Below the pieces are notes generated by a model. The model saw only the letters and a list, made by a program, of their open reading frames with translations, ran no database searches and was not told the origin of the DNA. From the NCBI RefSeq assembly GCF_016808095.1, contig NC_068980.1, forward strand, positions 16,185,388 through 16,249,387: a DNA stretch of 64,000 nt, given 5' to 3'. Source of the stretch: Vigna angularis. Taxonomy: Eukaryota > Streptophyta > Magnoliopsida > Fabales > Fabaceae. The position numbers were made by a program, and so were the translations under genes. Shown here one piece after another: positions 34,124-43,262 of the stretch (position 1 is its first letter; each line of letters begins with the position of its first letter).

Positions 34124-34141
34124 TGGCGCCGTTGCCGGGGA
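34124..34141 (+). other. Primer binding site (tRNA-Asp type), inner element
   Basis: TGGCGCCGTTGCCGGGGA, six bases after the LTR end. Confidence 0.92.
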
Positions 34142-34194
34142 CTCGTGGTTTAACTGGTTAATTTGTGTGATTATTGATTATCTTTGACTTTAAT

Positions 34195-34300
34195 TTTGAA
34201 TTTCTGTTTTTATTTTTCTGTTTTTATTTTATGTTATTTTATTTTATTTTATTTTATTTTATTTTCTGTTTTTATTTTTATTTTATTTTATTCTCTGAAT
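34195..34300 (+). repeat. (ATTTT)n array after the PBS
   Basis: Runs of TTTTATTTTATTTTATTTTA with interspersed CTG, between PBS and the gag tail. Confidence 0.85.
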
Positions 34301-34357
34301 CTTATATCTTTTTGTGCTAACAATTGTTTTTAGGGTTTTGTGCCTAATGTCTGCAGA

Positions 34358-35257
34358 ATGCAATTTGGTCAAGAATTTAACTATATGGGCACTCAATTCT
34401 ACCAAAGTAATCTCAACCACTGGTGGGAACCTCACTCAAGCATGGATCAAAGCCAATTTTGGCAAGTTGCTGGACAATTTGAGAACCAACCACAACAACA
34501 ATGGCAGCAACAACCCTTTCTATCAGGAAGTTTGGATAGGTTGGAGGACACCCTTCAACGATTTTTGAAAAATTCCGACTCTACTCAGAAAAGCATTGAA
34601 GAATCATTTAAAAGGATGGAGATGCACCTTCGTTACATTAGTCGGAGATTAAATGATGAGGTTAATACTGAAGTTAACCTTAAGGAGGAAGGGCAAATCA
34701 TTAGCACCGAAAGTGACAAGATTCTTGATGAGGAAAAATTAGAGGGAGATGAGGAAAGGGTAGAGAGAAAAGAGAAAGAAGAGTTGAGTGAGAAAAATAA
34801 AGATGAAGAAAAAGAAAAAGAAGTGGTTGAGAGAGAAGAGAGAAAGAAAATTTGTGTGAAAAAAAAGAAGTTGAGGAGAAAAAGAGAAGGGAAGAAAAAA
34901 ATAAAAGAAAAGAAAAAGAGAAAATTTGGGGAGAGGAAGCGTAAGAAAAAGAAGATGAGAGGAAAGAAGAAGGAATCATATGAAAAATCCCATCCTCATC
35001 TAAAGAAGAATCATAGGAAGGAAAAGAAATTTAAGTGCTTTATGGAAATCTTCAAGAAATTGGAGATTAAAGTTCCTATGATTGAGACACTTCAACAGGT
35101 TCCTGGTTTGATCAAATTTCTGAAGAAGTTCAGTAGAAAGAAGAAAAAGAAGAAGGAACTTGAACTTTATTGGGTCAAGCTAATGACGTTAAAAGAGCGC
35201 TTGCTGGGAGGCAACCCAGTGATTGACAAACTTTTGATTTTGATTTTAGTTTTATAA
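34358..35257 (+). CDS. Gag C-terminal remnant frame of the inner element
   Basis: First ATG at 34358 (MQFGQEFNYMGTQFYQ). Gln-rich QPQQQWQQQPFL and LDRLEDTLQRFLKNS correspond to the part of gag after the zinc knuckle in the sister elements. A Lys/Glu-rich linker of about 130 residues follows, then KCFMEIFKKLEIKVPMIETL, which precedes the protease in the sisters. At about 35150 the frame jumps directly to the polyprotein-end remnant (read out of its old frame as WVKLMTLKERLLGG) and stops. No capsid fold, zinc knuckle or protease. Whether it is translated to any purpose is doubtful. The very basic linker could bind nucleic acid non-specifically. Confidence 0.5.
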   Translation: MQFGQEFNYMGTQFYQSNLNHWWEPHSSMDQSQFWQVAGQFENQPQQQWQQQPFLSGSLDRLEDTLQRFLKNSDSTQKSIEESFKRMEMHLRYISRRLNDEVNTEVNLKEEGQIISTESDKILDEEKLEGDEERVERKEKEELSEKNKDEEKEKEVVEREERKKICVKKKKLRRKREGKKKIKEKKKRKFGERKRKKKKMRGKKKESYEKSHPHLKKNHRKEKKFKCFMEIFKKLEIKVPMIETLQQVPGLIKFLKKFSRKKKKKKELELYWVKLMTLKERLLGGNPVIDKLLILILVL

Positions 35258-35576
35258 TTTTTAACCTGTGGACATTATCTTGTAAATATTGTGTTGGATC
35301 CAGCATCTACTGAAGGATGCTAGGTGGTTAAGTATCTACTGAAGGATACTAGGTTTGAAACACCTACTGATGGGTGTTGGTGGATTTTGGGTCAGGCTCG
35401 TGACGTTAAACAAGCGCTACCTGGGAGGCAACCCAGTTGATTGATTGTTTCTGTTTGTTTATTTTAGTTAGGATTTGCATAAGCATTTTTAACATTGAAT
35501 TGCAGGGAACCCATGAGGGGCATGTAGGGAAGGCACGTAGGTTAAGAAAAGAAGGAGAGGAGCACATCATGAAAGT

Positions 35577-35883
35577 GTCGCTGAGCGGTATTTTACCGCT
35601 GAGCGGTACTCTCGCAGGTTGGGCTTTAGTTCCCCTTAGCGGGACCCGAGCCCATTAGGGTATTTTTAAACCCTAAGCTGCGTAAAGTCTTATATTTTCT
35701 GGTTTCTCTCTGCACAAACACTTCCACACATCCTCTCTTAGGTTTTCCACATCTTTTCACTCTTCCCTCTTAAGAAAATTTCTCTTCCACTCACTTTTTC
35801 ACTAGTGTGCCATCAAAGTTTGGGGTTGGAAGAGAGCATTCTAGCTTGGAAGCATTCTCATTGCATCTAGCATCTCCACCCAA
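35577..35883 (+). promoter_or_regulatory. Internal promoter-like segment and 5' leader of ORF2
   Basis: CCGCTGAGCGG palindromes (35577-35605), 'cccattagggtatttttaaa' with a TATA-like TTTTTAAA and 'ccctaagctgcg' copy the layout of the LTR U3 (palindromes, then 'tatttaagctttagggtttc'). A C/T-rich leader follows with 'aaagtttggggttgg' (35816-35830), identical to the polypurine tract. It ends at a splice donor. The arrangement suggests a separate ORF2 transcript. Inferred, not demonstrated. Confidence 0.55.
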
Positions 35884-36302
35884 GTAAGTAAAATGGATTT
35901 TGTTCATTCTAGGGTTCTTGAATTTGAATGTGATTGTCAAAGCATGAATATTTAGGGGTTTTGATTTCTATGCATGATTTGATGATATATTTGATGTTTG
36001 AACCGATTAAACTGCATGATCATGAACTGGAAAACTGAAAATTGCATTTGGGTGGAGTTAGGAAAGCTTTAAAATAGGTTTTTCAAAAATCTGCAGAGTT
36101 ACCGCTGAGGGGTAATCTGCCGCTGAGCGGCACTCTGCCAGATTTGATTTTTCTGAAATTTTTCGTGTTGGAATGTGGCACTGGTGGCGCTGAGGGGAAA
36201 TTCTGGCCCTCAGCGGTGGTTTAGCTTCGAAAGGAGTTGTGTTCTGTGTTTTACTAATGATTAACATCATGTTCTGTGGTTTTGTTTGTGTTTTGAATGT
36301 AG
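35884..36302 (+). other. Predicted intron in the ORF2 leader
   Basis: It starts GTAAGTA and ends TGAATGTAG three bases before the ORF2 ATG, with a branch-like TTACTAATGATT about 50 bases upstream of the acceptor. The outer element has the same donor and acceptor at 43263-43687. The intron itself contains CCGCTGAGCGG and CCGCTGAGGGG copies (36110-36215). Confidence 0.65.
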
Positions 36303-36304
36303 GA

Positions 36305-37540
36305 ATGGCTTCTTCATCAGGAAAAAGATTGAAAACCATGGCAACCAAGAGAAAGGAAAAGGAACCAGAGCAACCCCATTCTGGCAGGTTCCTCTCTAGG
36401 AAACATGAGAAGCACTTTAGGGTGGTTCAGGACAGGAGACTTCTGATGGAGAGAAAGGTTGGAATGATACCTAACTTTGCTCCTCAATTTGGAGAGCAAG
36501 TGTTAGAGAATGATTGGGGAAAGCTAGCCACTTATCCTGCACCTGCCAACATAGCTGTGGTAAAGGAATTTTACGCCAATGCAAAGAAAATTGGTGATTA
36601 TCCAGCTGAGAATTATTTGGGCTATGTCAGAGGCCATGCTATCAGGTATGATCCTGATTCTATCAACAACTTCCTGGATACTGTGTGGGCTGGTGAGCAA
36701 TGTCAGTTTGCTCTTTGCATGGAGGAAGCTGCTGATTTTGAGGATGTGGAGAGAGTGTTGTGTATACCTGGAGGACACTTCCAAAGGAATAGATCTGGCT
36801 CAGTGGTTAACATTAGGAGGACAGATTTGAATCCTCTTGCAAAATATTGGATGGCATTTTCTCATGCCAACATTCAGCCATGTTCACATGTGTCAGATAT
36901 TACTCTCACCAGGGCACTATTCATCTACTGTGCTATCAGAAATTTGAATGTTAATATTGGGCAGGTGATAGCTGATGAAATTAGTGTATGTGCTAACACC
37001 TCAAACAACAAAGCACCACTAGGACATCCTTCTTTGATCACTCACCTTTGCAAGCTAGCTGGGGTGGACACTTCTGTTCCACCATTTGAGAGGCCAAGAA
37101 AAGCTATTGATGAGGCTTATTATAGACAGTACTGTGGAGGTGAGGATGTAGCTCAGCCAGTTCCACCACGCCGGGCTCGTAGAGAGAGAGGGCCAGCACA
37201 TAGCCAGACATCTGCTGATACACATGAAGCAGAACCATTTCAGATGAGGGACATGTATATGTCTCTTATAGGTGCTCAGTTGCAGTCCATTCACAGAGGG
37301 CAGGTGGCCACTACTGAGATGATAGTGGGGATGTATGATACACCTCCAGCCCACAGGTGGACTATGGATGAATTCCACAATGTAGTAGCTTGGCCAGAAG
37401 AACCAGTACATGGAGGAGGAGCTGGAGCAGCTGAAGCTTCAGCTAGAGATATGGAAGAAGATGAAGCTGAGGAGGAGGATGCATTTGATGATGATGAAGA
37501 TGAGGAGGAAGAGGAAGATACAGAGGACAACTCAGACTGA
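36305..37540 (+). CDS. ORF2, 411-residue protein with a 'putative plant transposon protein' domain (intact)
   Basis: The start MASSSGKRLKT, just after the predicted splice acceptor, is preferred over longer readings because the sister copies share it. Residues 1-25 are basic (KRLKTMATKRKEKE), a possible nuclear signal. The middle (about 60-280) holds NIAVVKEFYANAKKIGDYPA, YVRGHAIRYDPDSINNFLD, LNPLAKYWMAFSHANIQPCS, FIYCAIRNLNVNIGQVIADE and HPSLITHLCKLAGVD, the pattern of the plant transposon-protein domain (I believe PF20167). Residues 280-370 include an Arg-rich PPRRARRERG and a conserved FQMRDMYMSLIGAQLQSIHR segment. The last 35 residues are almost all Asp/Glu. There are no membrane segments or signal peptide, so it is not a typical env-like protein. 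It is the only intact gene of the element. Its function is unknown; it may be a nuclear or Gag-like accessory factor. Confidence 0.85.
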   Translation: MASSSGKRLKTMATKRKEKEPEQPHSGRFLSRKHEKHFRVVQDRRLLMERKVGMIPNFAPQFGEQVLENDWGKLATYPAPANIAVVKEFYANAKKIGDYPAENYLGYVRGHAIRYDPDSINNFLDTVWAGEQCQFALCMEEAADFEDVERVLCIPGGHFQRNRSGSVVNIRRTDLNPLAKYWMAFSHANIQPCSHVSDITLTRALFIYCAIRNLNVNIGQVIADEISVCANTSNNKAPLGHPSLITHLCKLAGVDTSVPPFERPRKAIDEAYYRQYCGGEDVAQPVPPRRARRERGPAHSQTSADTHEAEPFQMRDMYMSLIGAQLQSIHRGQVATTEMIVGMYDTPPAHRWTMDEFHNVVAWPEEPVHGGGAGAAEASARDMEEDEAEEEDAFDDDEDEEEEEDTEDNSD

Positions 37541-38798
37541 TGAGGAGCTGAGATAGCATTTACTGATGAATGCTATCATATGATTATGCTTTCGTGGTTT
37601 AAGTTTTCTGAACTTATTTGTTTTTGTTTTTAGATTAGGGTTTGATGTACTCTATTGAAAACCTGGTTTGTTATGATGGTTTGCTATTAACTGTGATTGT
37701 GTGATAAGTATTGCTTGATGATGCTTATTGATTGATGTTGAGATAGATGTGCACATTAAAATGCTTATACAGGTGGTTCACAAGCTTTGTGAACAAATGC
37801 ATGATATTATGATTGTGATTGTGAGATTAAGCAGGATGTGTATGTCAAATGTGAATGAGCTTATATGTGAGGTTTTGAGCTCTAGAGTTTTTGGTATGAT
37901 TGAATGCTATTACTTTGAAAGCATGAATGATTTTGCCCAGGTTTTCTATGATTGAATCAATTGCTTGTTTTGCATCATGTGATCAAGGCCATTTGTTGGA
38001 ACCCTTTTTATTGGCCAAATTCATAAAGTTAGCCTACTAAAAGAGAACACGTGGTGTTCTATCCTTTGAACCCTTAGCCTTGAACATACACTGAAAACCT
38101 TTGATTGAAAATCTTTACCTTGAGTTAAGTAGAAGATCTTGTATGGTATTGTTAAATGTTCAAGTTTGGGGTTGTTGGGAAAACATGAAAAGAAAAGCAT
38201 TGAGCTAAGAGCTAAAAAAAGTAAGAATATGCAAAGAGAAAAGAAAAAGAAGTAAAGCTCAATGCAAATGCAAAGGTAAAAGAAAGTTGGGAATGAATAA
38301 GATGATTGTGTTGTTATGATTCTCTTAACTCAAGGATTTTGTGATCCAGAAAAACCAATTTTCTTGTTAGCCCAGCCACATTATAAGCCATTGAAAAGTC
38401 CTTGTGATGATGCATGCTTGTGAATGTTTTTGATTGTGGTAAAATGAAAGGCAAAGTTGATTCGTGTGACATTGTGATAATAGAGTGAAGGAGTGAAACA
38501 CCTCACCTCTTATACACTTGTGTGTTGAGTGAAACACTTTACCTAGTGAGGAAATAGTCCATAAGCACATGAACATCCATGCTTAATTGATTGATCATTC
38601 ATGAAAAATAGCATTTGTTGGAAATTAAATGACTTTGTGAACACTAAAGCATGTGCACATCTTGATTGAACTCTTGGTCATAAGTTTGAGTGAAGTTGTT
38701 ATTTATCTTGAAAAAGAGGATTTTTGAATGAGTGAACCATCATATGAATTGGTTGGAGATTGAGTTACATTTTGTTTGCTTGAGGACAAGCAAAGTTC
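37541..38798 (+). other. 3' non-coding region of the inner element
   Basis: 1.26 kb between ORF2 and the polypurine tract, conserved in all family copies. It contains CAAGTTTGGGGTTG at 38160-38173, a purine-rich stretch (38180-38285), 'ccagccacattataagccat' and 'gcttgaggacaagcaaagtt'. A 75-codon frame at 37728-37955 is treated as chance. Confidence 0.6.
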
Positions 38799-38812
38799 TA
38801 AGTTTGGGGTTG
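38799..38812 (+). other. Polypurine tract, inner element
   Basis: TAAGTTTGGGGTTG ends exactly at the 3' LTR and is the expected primer for plus-strand DNA synthesis. Confidence 0.8.
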
Positions 38813-40113
38813 TGATAACAGTTGAAAAACTGTTATTTTCATGCTTAAAATTGATACTAAAAGCAACCTTTAGACTTAGAAACTAGCTTGAAATCATACT
38901 TTTATCCATATTTTCAGAAATAAGAGAGCTGGACAGGTTTATGCTTGATTTCAGTGTTTTTGTGCAGGTTTTAAGGTGAATTTAGTGAAAGAAGTGAAGA
39001 AGGAGAGAGATAGAATCAGAAAAGGAATCGAAGAGTGCAAAAAGAAGAAGTCGAAGTCACCGCTCAGCGGCATTTTACCGCTGAGCGGCACTCAAGAGGT
39101 TGCGGGAGGTCCGCTGAGGGGCAAAATGGCCGCTGAGGGGAGAAAACGAGACGCGCAATCACCGCTGAGCAGTATTTTACCGCTGAGCAACACTTTAATG
39201 GGCTTGGGCTTGACTTTTTGTAATTTACGAATGGTATTTAAGCTTTAGGGTTTCCTAGGGTTAGGTATCTTTGGCAGAAACGAAGCAAACACTCTCTCTT
39301 CCACCCCTTTGAAGGAGGATCTTGGATGCTCAGGCTACCTCTTCACCTTTATTGGGTTTATTCTTTCATACTTTCATTGTAATTCATCTAGGTTCACCAT
39401 GAATATGGTGAACTAAACTTTGTATGTTTGTTGGGGAATCAATGTAATCTCTTGAAGCTCTCATATATGGAATTTATGCTTGCATCTTAATCTAAGATTT
39501 ATGCTTTCTTTCATCATTAGTTAGGGTTTTTCCTCTTTGCTCAATGCTTGCATAGTTTAACTCATTCAATGCATGATTATTGGTTTTGTCGATACGGACA
39601 CGTACGGGGAAGTCTAGATCCGGGGAATTTCTCCCAATATTATATTGGTTGTCGTTAAGCTCCTGCACTTATGAACTAATCATTAGGAATGCTAGGAATT
39701 GTATGAACTCGTGATTAGGGAGAAGCCATCTAGAATGGTACTTTAGAGAGTGGCATTAACAATGATGATTTGAATGTTGAATTCCTAAAATATATGAGAG
39801 TGGATAAGATGAAATTGACCCCCAACAACATATTCATTAATATATTCCATTGAAAGTGTGTGTCTTTTGTTTTAGCCATTGATCAAATTTCATGCATACA
39901 TGTTTATTTTCGTCTTTTGCATAATATAATCCAAATATTTCGTTTGTAAGTCTTAGTTAATCAAGAAACCATACAACTAAACTAGGCCGTGAGTCCTTTG
40001 GGAAGAACGATGCTTAGTCTTACCAAGTTTATTACTGAACGATTCGGTCATACTTGCCGATTGTGAAACAAGTTTGTGACATCATATTTTGGTGCTTACA
40101 AATTTGTCCATCA
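38813..40113 (+). repeat. 3' LTR of the inner element
   Basis: 1301 bp, about 99% identical to the 5' LTR. Differences include GCGG to GCAG and GCGG to GCAA in the palindrome array, typical of CG decay. It ends TTTGTCCATCA and is followed by AATCC. Confidence 0.92.
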
Positions 40114-40118
40114 AATCC
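40114..40118. repeat. Target site duplication AATCC, right
   Basis: Matches 32811-32815. Confidence 0.9.
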
Positions 40119-40458
40119 CACATGGCTCCTTTGAAGATCCATCGGCCATTACTAGATTAACCTTTACAGGTTTCACTTTAACATTGTCGATTTGCTCCAG
40201 TAAAGAATAAGGTATCAAGTTAACACTTGAACCTAAATCAAGGAGAGCTTTCTTCACCTTTTTCTTCCCTATTGTACAAGGGATAGAAAAACTGCCTGGA
40301 TCTGTTGCTTTAGGAGGGAATGACTCTTTTTCAACAGTTATACACTCCTTTGCCTCATCATCTCTACGTCTTTTCTTTGTAGAGATTTCTTCATTAGATT
40401 TAGTGTAAACCGTAATCTGTTGTAGAATCTGTTCCCAAGGTGCATCATTATCCACCAT
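40119..40458 (-). pseudogene. Protease gene, N-terminal part (continues at 32815-32259)
   Basis: On the minus strand: WEQILQQITVYTKS, GSFSIPCTIGKKKVKKALLD, LGSSVNLIPYSLLEQIDN and VNLVMADGSSKEPCGI. The catalytic triad context DLGSS is intact here, unlike the outer element (GLGSN). The frame is broken at the AATCC duplication by the inner retrotransposon. Confidence 0.82.
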
Positions 40459-40570
40459 TTTGAATAATTCTGTGAAGTCTAGTTGTTTCCCTTGATGGAT
40501 TGGAAAAGGAAAAGTGCTTTTGCTCTCTATTTCTCTTCTCTCTTCTGTATCTAACTCAACTTTCTCATCA

Positions 40571-40897
40571 TCAACACTCTCTATCTTCTGGGAAAGAATT
40601 CAACCAAAGCTTAGCATTGCCTCCCAATGAGAAAGGAAACAAGCTAAGTTTGATAGCTTCGTCTGGCACCCCATTAATCTTGACTGTGTTGCAAATCTCA
40701 TTGAAGGTAGTGAGGTGCTCATATGGGCTTTCATGAGATAACCCATTAAATTGGTTGCTTTTCACCAGTTGAATCAGTGCTGGTTTGACCTCCATATTAG
40801 CTGCATTGACTCTAGGTCTAGCTATATTGTTAAAGTGCTGAGGTCCAGCTATATTGGTATAGTCAGCAAGAGTTCTTCTAACATTGTTGTTCTCCAT
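40571..40897 (-). pseudogene. gag: gag N-terminal fragment of the minus-strand element
   Basis: From ATG at 40897: MENNNVRRTLADYTNIAGPQ, MEVKPALIQLVKSNQFNGLS, ICNTVKINGVPDEAIKLSLF and LGGNAKLWLNSFPED. It then jumps to text that in the sister element lies just before the protease (KIESVDDEKVELDTEE in the next frame). About 800 bp covering the rest of the capsid and the zinc knuckle are deleted. Compared with the outer copy it has no early stops. Confidence 0.82.
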
Positions 40898-41154
40898 ATT
40901 TTCTGTGCTATGAACAGAACCTTGTGGTGATGATTGTAAGAGAGTTTCTGGAGAAGGGAAAAGTTCTCTAGATGTTCGGATTCTTCTCCTCCGTCTACTC
41001 TCGTCTAGACCTTCAAGCAGAGGTTCTGTTGTTTTCTTGCTCCTTGTTCTAATTGCTTCCTACATGCACAAGAAAACAAAACCCTAGAAAAGATTTGTTA
41101 GCACAAAAAGATATAGGAGAAGATATAGATTCAAAAGATAAAAGATTCAGAGGA

Positions 41155-41415
41155 TAAGATAAAATAATATAAAATAAAATAAAACAAAATAAAATCTAAT
41201 CTAATCAAATCAAATCAAATAAAATAAAATCTAATCTAATCAAATCAAATAAAATCTAATCTAATCAAATAAAATCAAATCAAATAAGATAAAATAAAAT
41301 AAAATCAAATAAAATCAAATAAAATAAAATCAAATAAAATCAAATAAAATCAAATAAAATAAAACCAAATCAAATAAAAACCGAAAAAATAAAAACAGAA
41401 AATAAAAACAGAAAT
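41155..41415 (-). repeat. AAAAT/AATCA pentamer array after the PBS (minus-strand element)
   Basis: About 260 bp of AAAATAAAATAAAATCAAAT and TCTAATCTAATCAAATCAAA units, much longer than the equivalent arrays in the sister elements. Confidence 0.88.
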
Positions 41416-41472
41416 TCAAAATTAAAGTCAAAGATAATCAATAATCACACAAATTAACCAGTTAAACCAGAG

Positions 41473-41490
41473 TCCCCGGCAACGGCGCCA
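41473..41490 (-). other. Primer binding site (tRNA-Asp type), minus-strand element
   Basis: TCCCCGGCAACGGCGCCA on the plus strand, the inverse of the other two sites, next to the LTR at 41497. Confidence 0.92.
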
Positions 41491-41496
41491 AAAACT

Positions 41497-42748
41497 TGAT
41501 GGACAAATTTATGATCACCAAAATATGATGTCACAAACTTGTTTTACAATCGGCAAGTATGACCGAATCGTTTCAAGTAATAAACTCGGTAAGACCAAGT
41601 ATCGTTCTCCCAAAGGACTCACGGCCTAGTTTAGTTATGTGATTCGTTGATTAGAAGACTTAAGAACAAAATAATTGGATTTTACTATGCAAAAGACGAA
41701 AATAAACATGTATGCATGAGGTTGATCAATGGCAAAAGCAAAAGACAAGCACTTTCAATGAAATATATATATGAATATGTTGTTGGGGTTCAATTTCATC
41801 TTATCCACTCTCATATATTTTAGGAATTCAACATTCAAATCATCATTGTTAATGCCACTCTCTAAAGTACCTTTCAAAGAAGGTTTCTCCCTAATTACGA
41901 GTTCATACAATTCCTAGCATTCCTAATAATTAGTTCATCAAGTGCAGGAGCTTAACGACAACCAATATAATATTGGGAGAAATTCCCCGGATCTAGAATT
42001 CCCCGTACGTTCCCGTATCGACAAAATCAATAATCATGCATTGAATGAGTTAAACAAAGCAAGCATTAGGCAAAGAGGACAAAACCTAACTAATGATGAA
42101 GGAAAGCATAAATCTTATATTAAGATGCAAGCACAAATTCCATATATGAGAGCTTCAAAAGATTACATTGATTCCCCAACAAACATACAAGGTTTAGTTC
42201 ACCATATTCATGGTGAACCTAGATGAACAATAATGAAAGAATGAAAGATAAAACCCTAGAAAGGTGAAGAGGTAGCCTGAGCATCCAAGATCCTCCTTCA
42301 AAGGGGTGGAAGAGAGAGTGTTTGCTTTTTTCTGCCAAAGATACCAACCCTAAGACATCTAGGTCTTTAAATAGGACATAAAAATAATAGAAAACGGGTC
42401 CAGGCCCAAACAGATCATAAAACTGGCCCAAAACTCGTCTGGTTGACTTTTTTCGTATTCTGGTTGACTGGTTGACTTTTTGGTTGACTGGTTGACTTTT
42501 CTGGTTGACTGGTTGACTTTTCTGGTTTCTGGTTGACTTTTCTGATTCGATCTCTCTCCTTCTTCACTTCTTTCACTAAATTCACCTTAAAACCTGCACA
42601 AAAACACTGAAATCAAGCATAAACCTATCCAGCTCTCTTATTTCTGAAAATATGGATAAAAGCATGATTTCAAGCTAGTTTCTAAGTGTAAAGGTTGCTT
42701 TTTGTGTCAATTTTAAGCATGAAAATAACAGTTTTTCAACTATTATCA
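41497..42748 (-). repeat. 5' LTR of the minus-strand element
   Basis: On the minus strand it starts TGATAATAGTTG at 42748 with the family hairpin and ends TTTGTCCATCA at 41497. It is 1252 bp, close to the inner element's LTR in the R-U5 half. In U3 the CCGCTGAGCGG array is replaced by TTGACT repeats. Confidence 0.9.
42430..42545 (-). promoter_or_regulatory. TTGAC (W-box core) cluster in the LTR U3
   Basis: Eight TTGACT cores in about 110 bp, in units GGTTGACTGGTTGACTTTT. TTGAC(C/T) is the core bound by WRKY factors. The array occupies the U3 position upstream of the TATA-like segment. Function inferred. Confidence 0.6.
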
Positions 42749-42803
42749 GGAGGCAACCCAGTTGATTGACTTTATCTTTGTTTGTTTTGATTTTGCTCTA
42801 GTT
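42749..42803 (+). repeat. 55-bp direct duplication, right copy
   Basis: Identical to 30074-30128. It resumes the outer element directly after the LTR of the minus-strand element. Confidence 0.85.
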
Positions 42804-43262
42804 GCATTTTAGGGATTAAATGTATGAGTGATGTGAGAACCTAAATGCATGAGGTGAGTGGGAGGCATGGGTATAGGACACTTAGGGCAAGCTAGGAAGA
42901 AGGAGAGTTGGTGCCGCAAATGCCGCTCCGCGGTAATTACTACTAAGCGCAACTGCTGCAGATTTGGGTGGACTGTTTTGTTTTAGTTGGGCTCAGCGAG
43001 ATTAGGTTCATTAGGTTAGTTTTATACCCTAGGGCACGACTTTGCTTCAACCTTCAGATCTTCCTCTTCCGACACACTCTCAAGCATTCTTCAAAGAGTT
43101 CTTTTCATTTTTCCCTTCTTCCCCCTTCATAAAATCTCTCTTTCAAACACTTTTGCACCAAGTTTCCACTCAAGTTTAGGGGTTTGGTGTGAGCATTGCT
43201 GTTGGGGGCTGATTTATTCACTTTCTTAGAGCATTTTTCACTCATCTAGCATCTCCACCCAA
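42804..43262 (+). promoter_or_regulatory. ORF2 leader of the outer element
   Basis: Decayed GC palindromes (GCCGCTCCGCGG near 42920), 'tagttttataccctagggca' (TATA-like) and a C/T-rich leader ending at the splice donor. Parallel to 35577-35883. Confidence 0.5.

Larger units (their letters stand above)
32816..40113 (+). mobile_element. Young, complete but pol-less Athila-like LTR element, 7.3 kb
   Basis: LTRs 32816-34117 and 38813-40113, both starting TGATAACAG and ending CA, with PBS and polypurine tract in place and a 5-bp target duplication AATCC (32811-32815 and 40114-40118). By eye the LTRs differ at about ten substitutions and one single-base gap in 1.3 kb. That indicates a recent insertion. 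Contents: gag tail frame without capsid, zinc knuckle or protease, the polyprotein-end remnant, then an intact ORF2 behind a leader with an intron. It cannot supply its own RT or integrase, so it must be mobilised in trans. Confidence 0.93.
30129..42748 (-). mobile_element. Minus-strand Athila-like element (3' end missing), split by a younger insertion
   Basis: Own sequence: 42748-40114 and 32815-30129, about 5.3 kb. In its own direction: 5' LTR 42748-41497, PBS, pentamer array, gag start, protease, polyprotein-end remnant, ORF2 reduced to 25 codons, and 3' non-coding region. It stops at about 30129, within 'ccatcatatgaat', before the polypurine tract and 3' LTR, which are both absent. The protease gene is interrupted by the plus-strand element 32816-40113. 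It shares gene order and text with the outer and inner elements, so it belongs to the same family. Confidence 0.85.

Noticed and set aside
36239..36304. Extra 22 residues at the front of ORF2
   Set aside because: They lie in the predicted intron and there is no ATG at the left edge; the sister copies agree on the start MASSS or MTSSS.
36305..37540. ORF2 as an envelope-like protein
   Set aside because: No signal peptide, no transmembrane stretch and a strongly acidic C-terminus, and the domain pattern matches plant transposon proteins instead.
37728..37955. 75-codon open frame after ORF2, with a 64-codon counterpart at 30928-31122 (minus)
   Set aside because: Most of the few differences between the two copies change the amino acid, and the outer copy near 45130-45310 has frameshifts. 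The similarity is what neutral DNA of a young family would show.
41155..41415. CRISPR-like or satellite array
   Set aside because: It is a pentamer slippage array in a retrotransposon leader, with no spacers.
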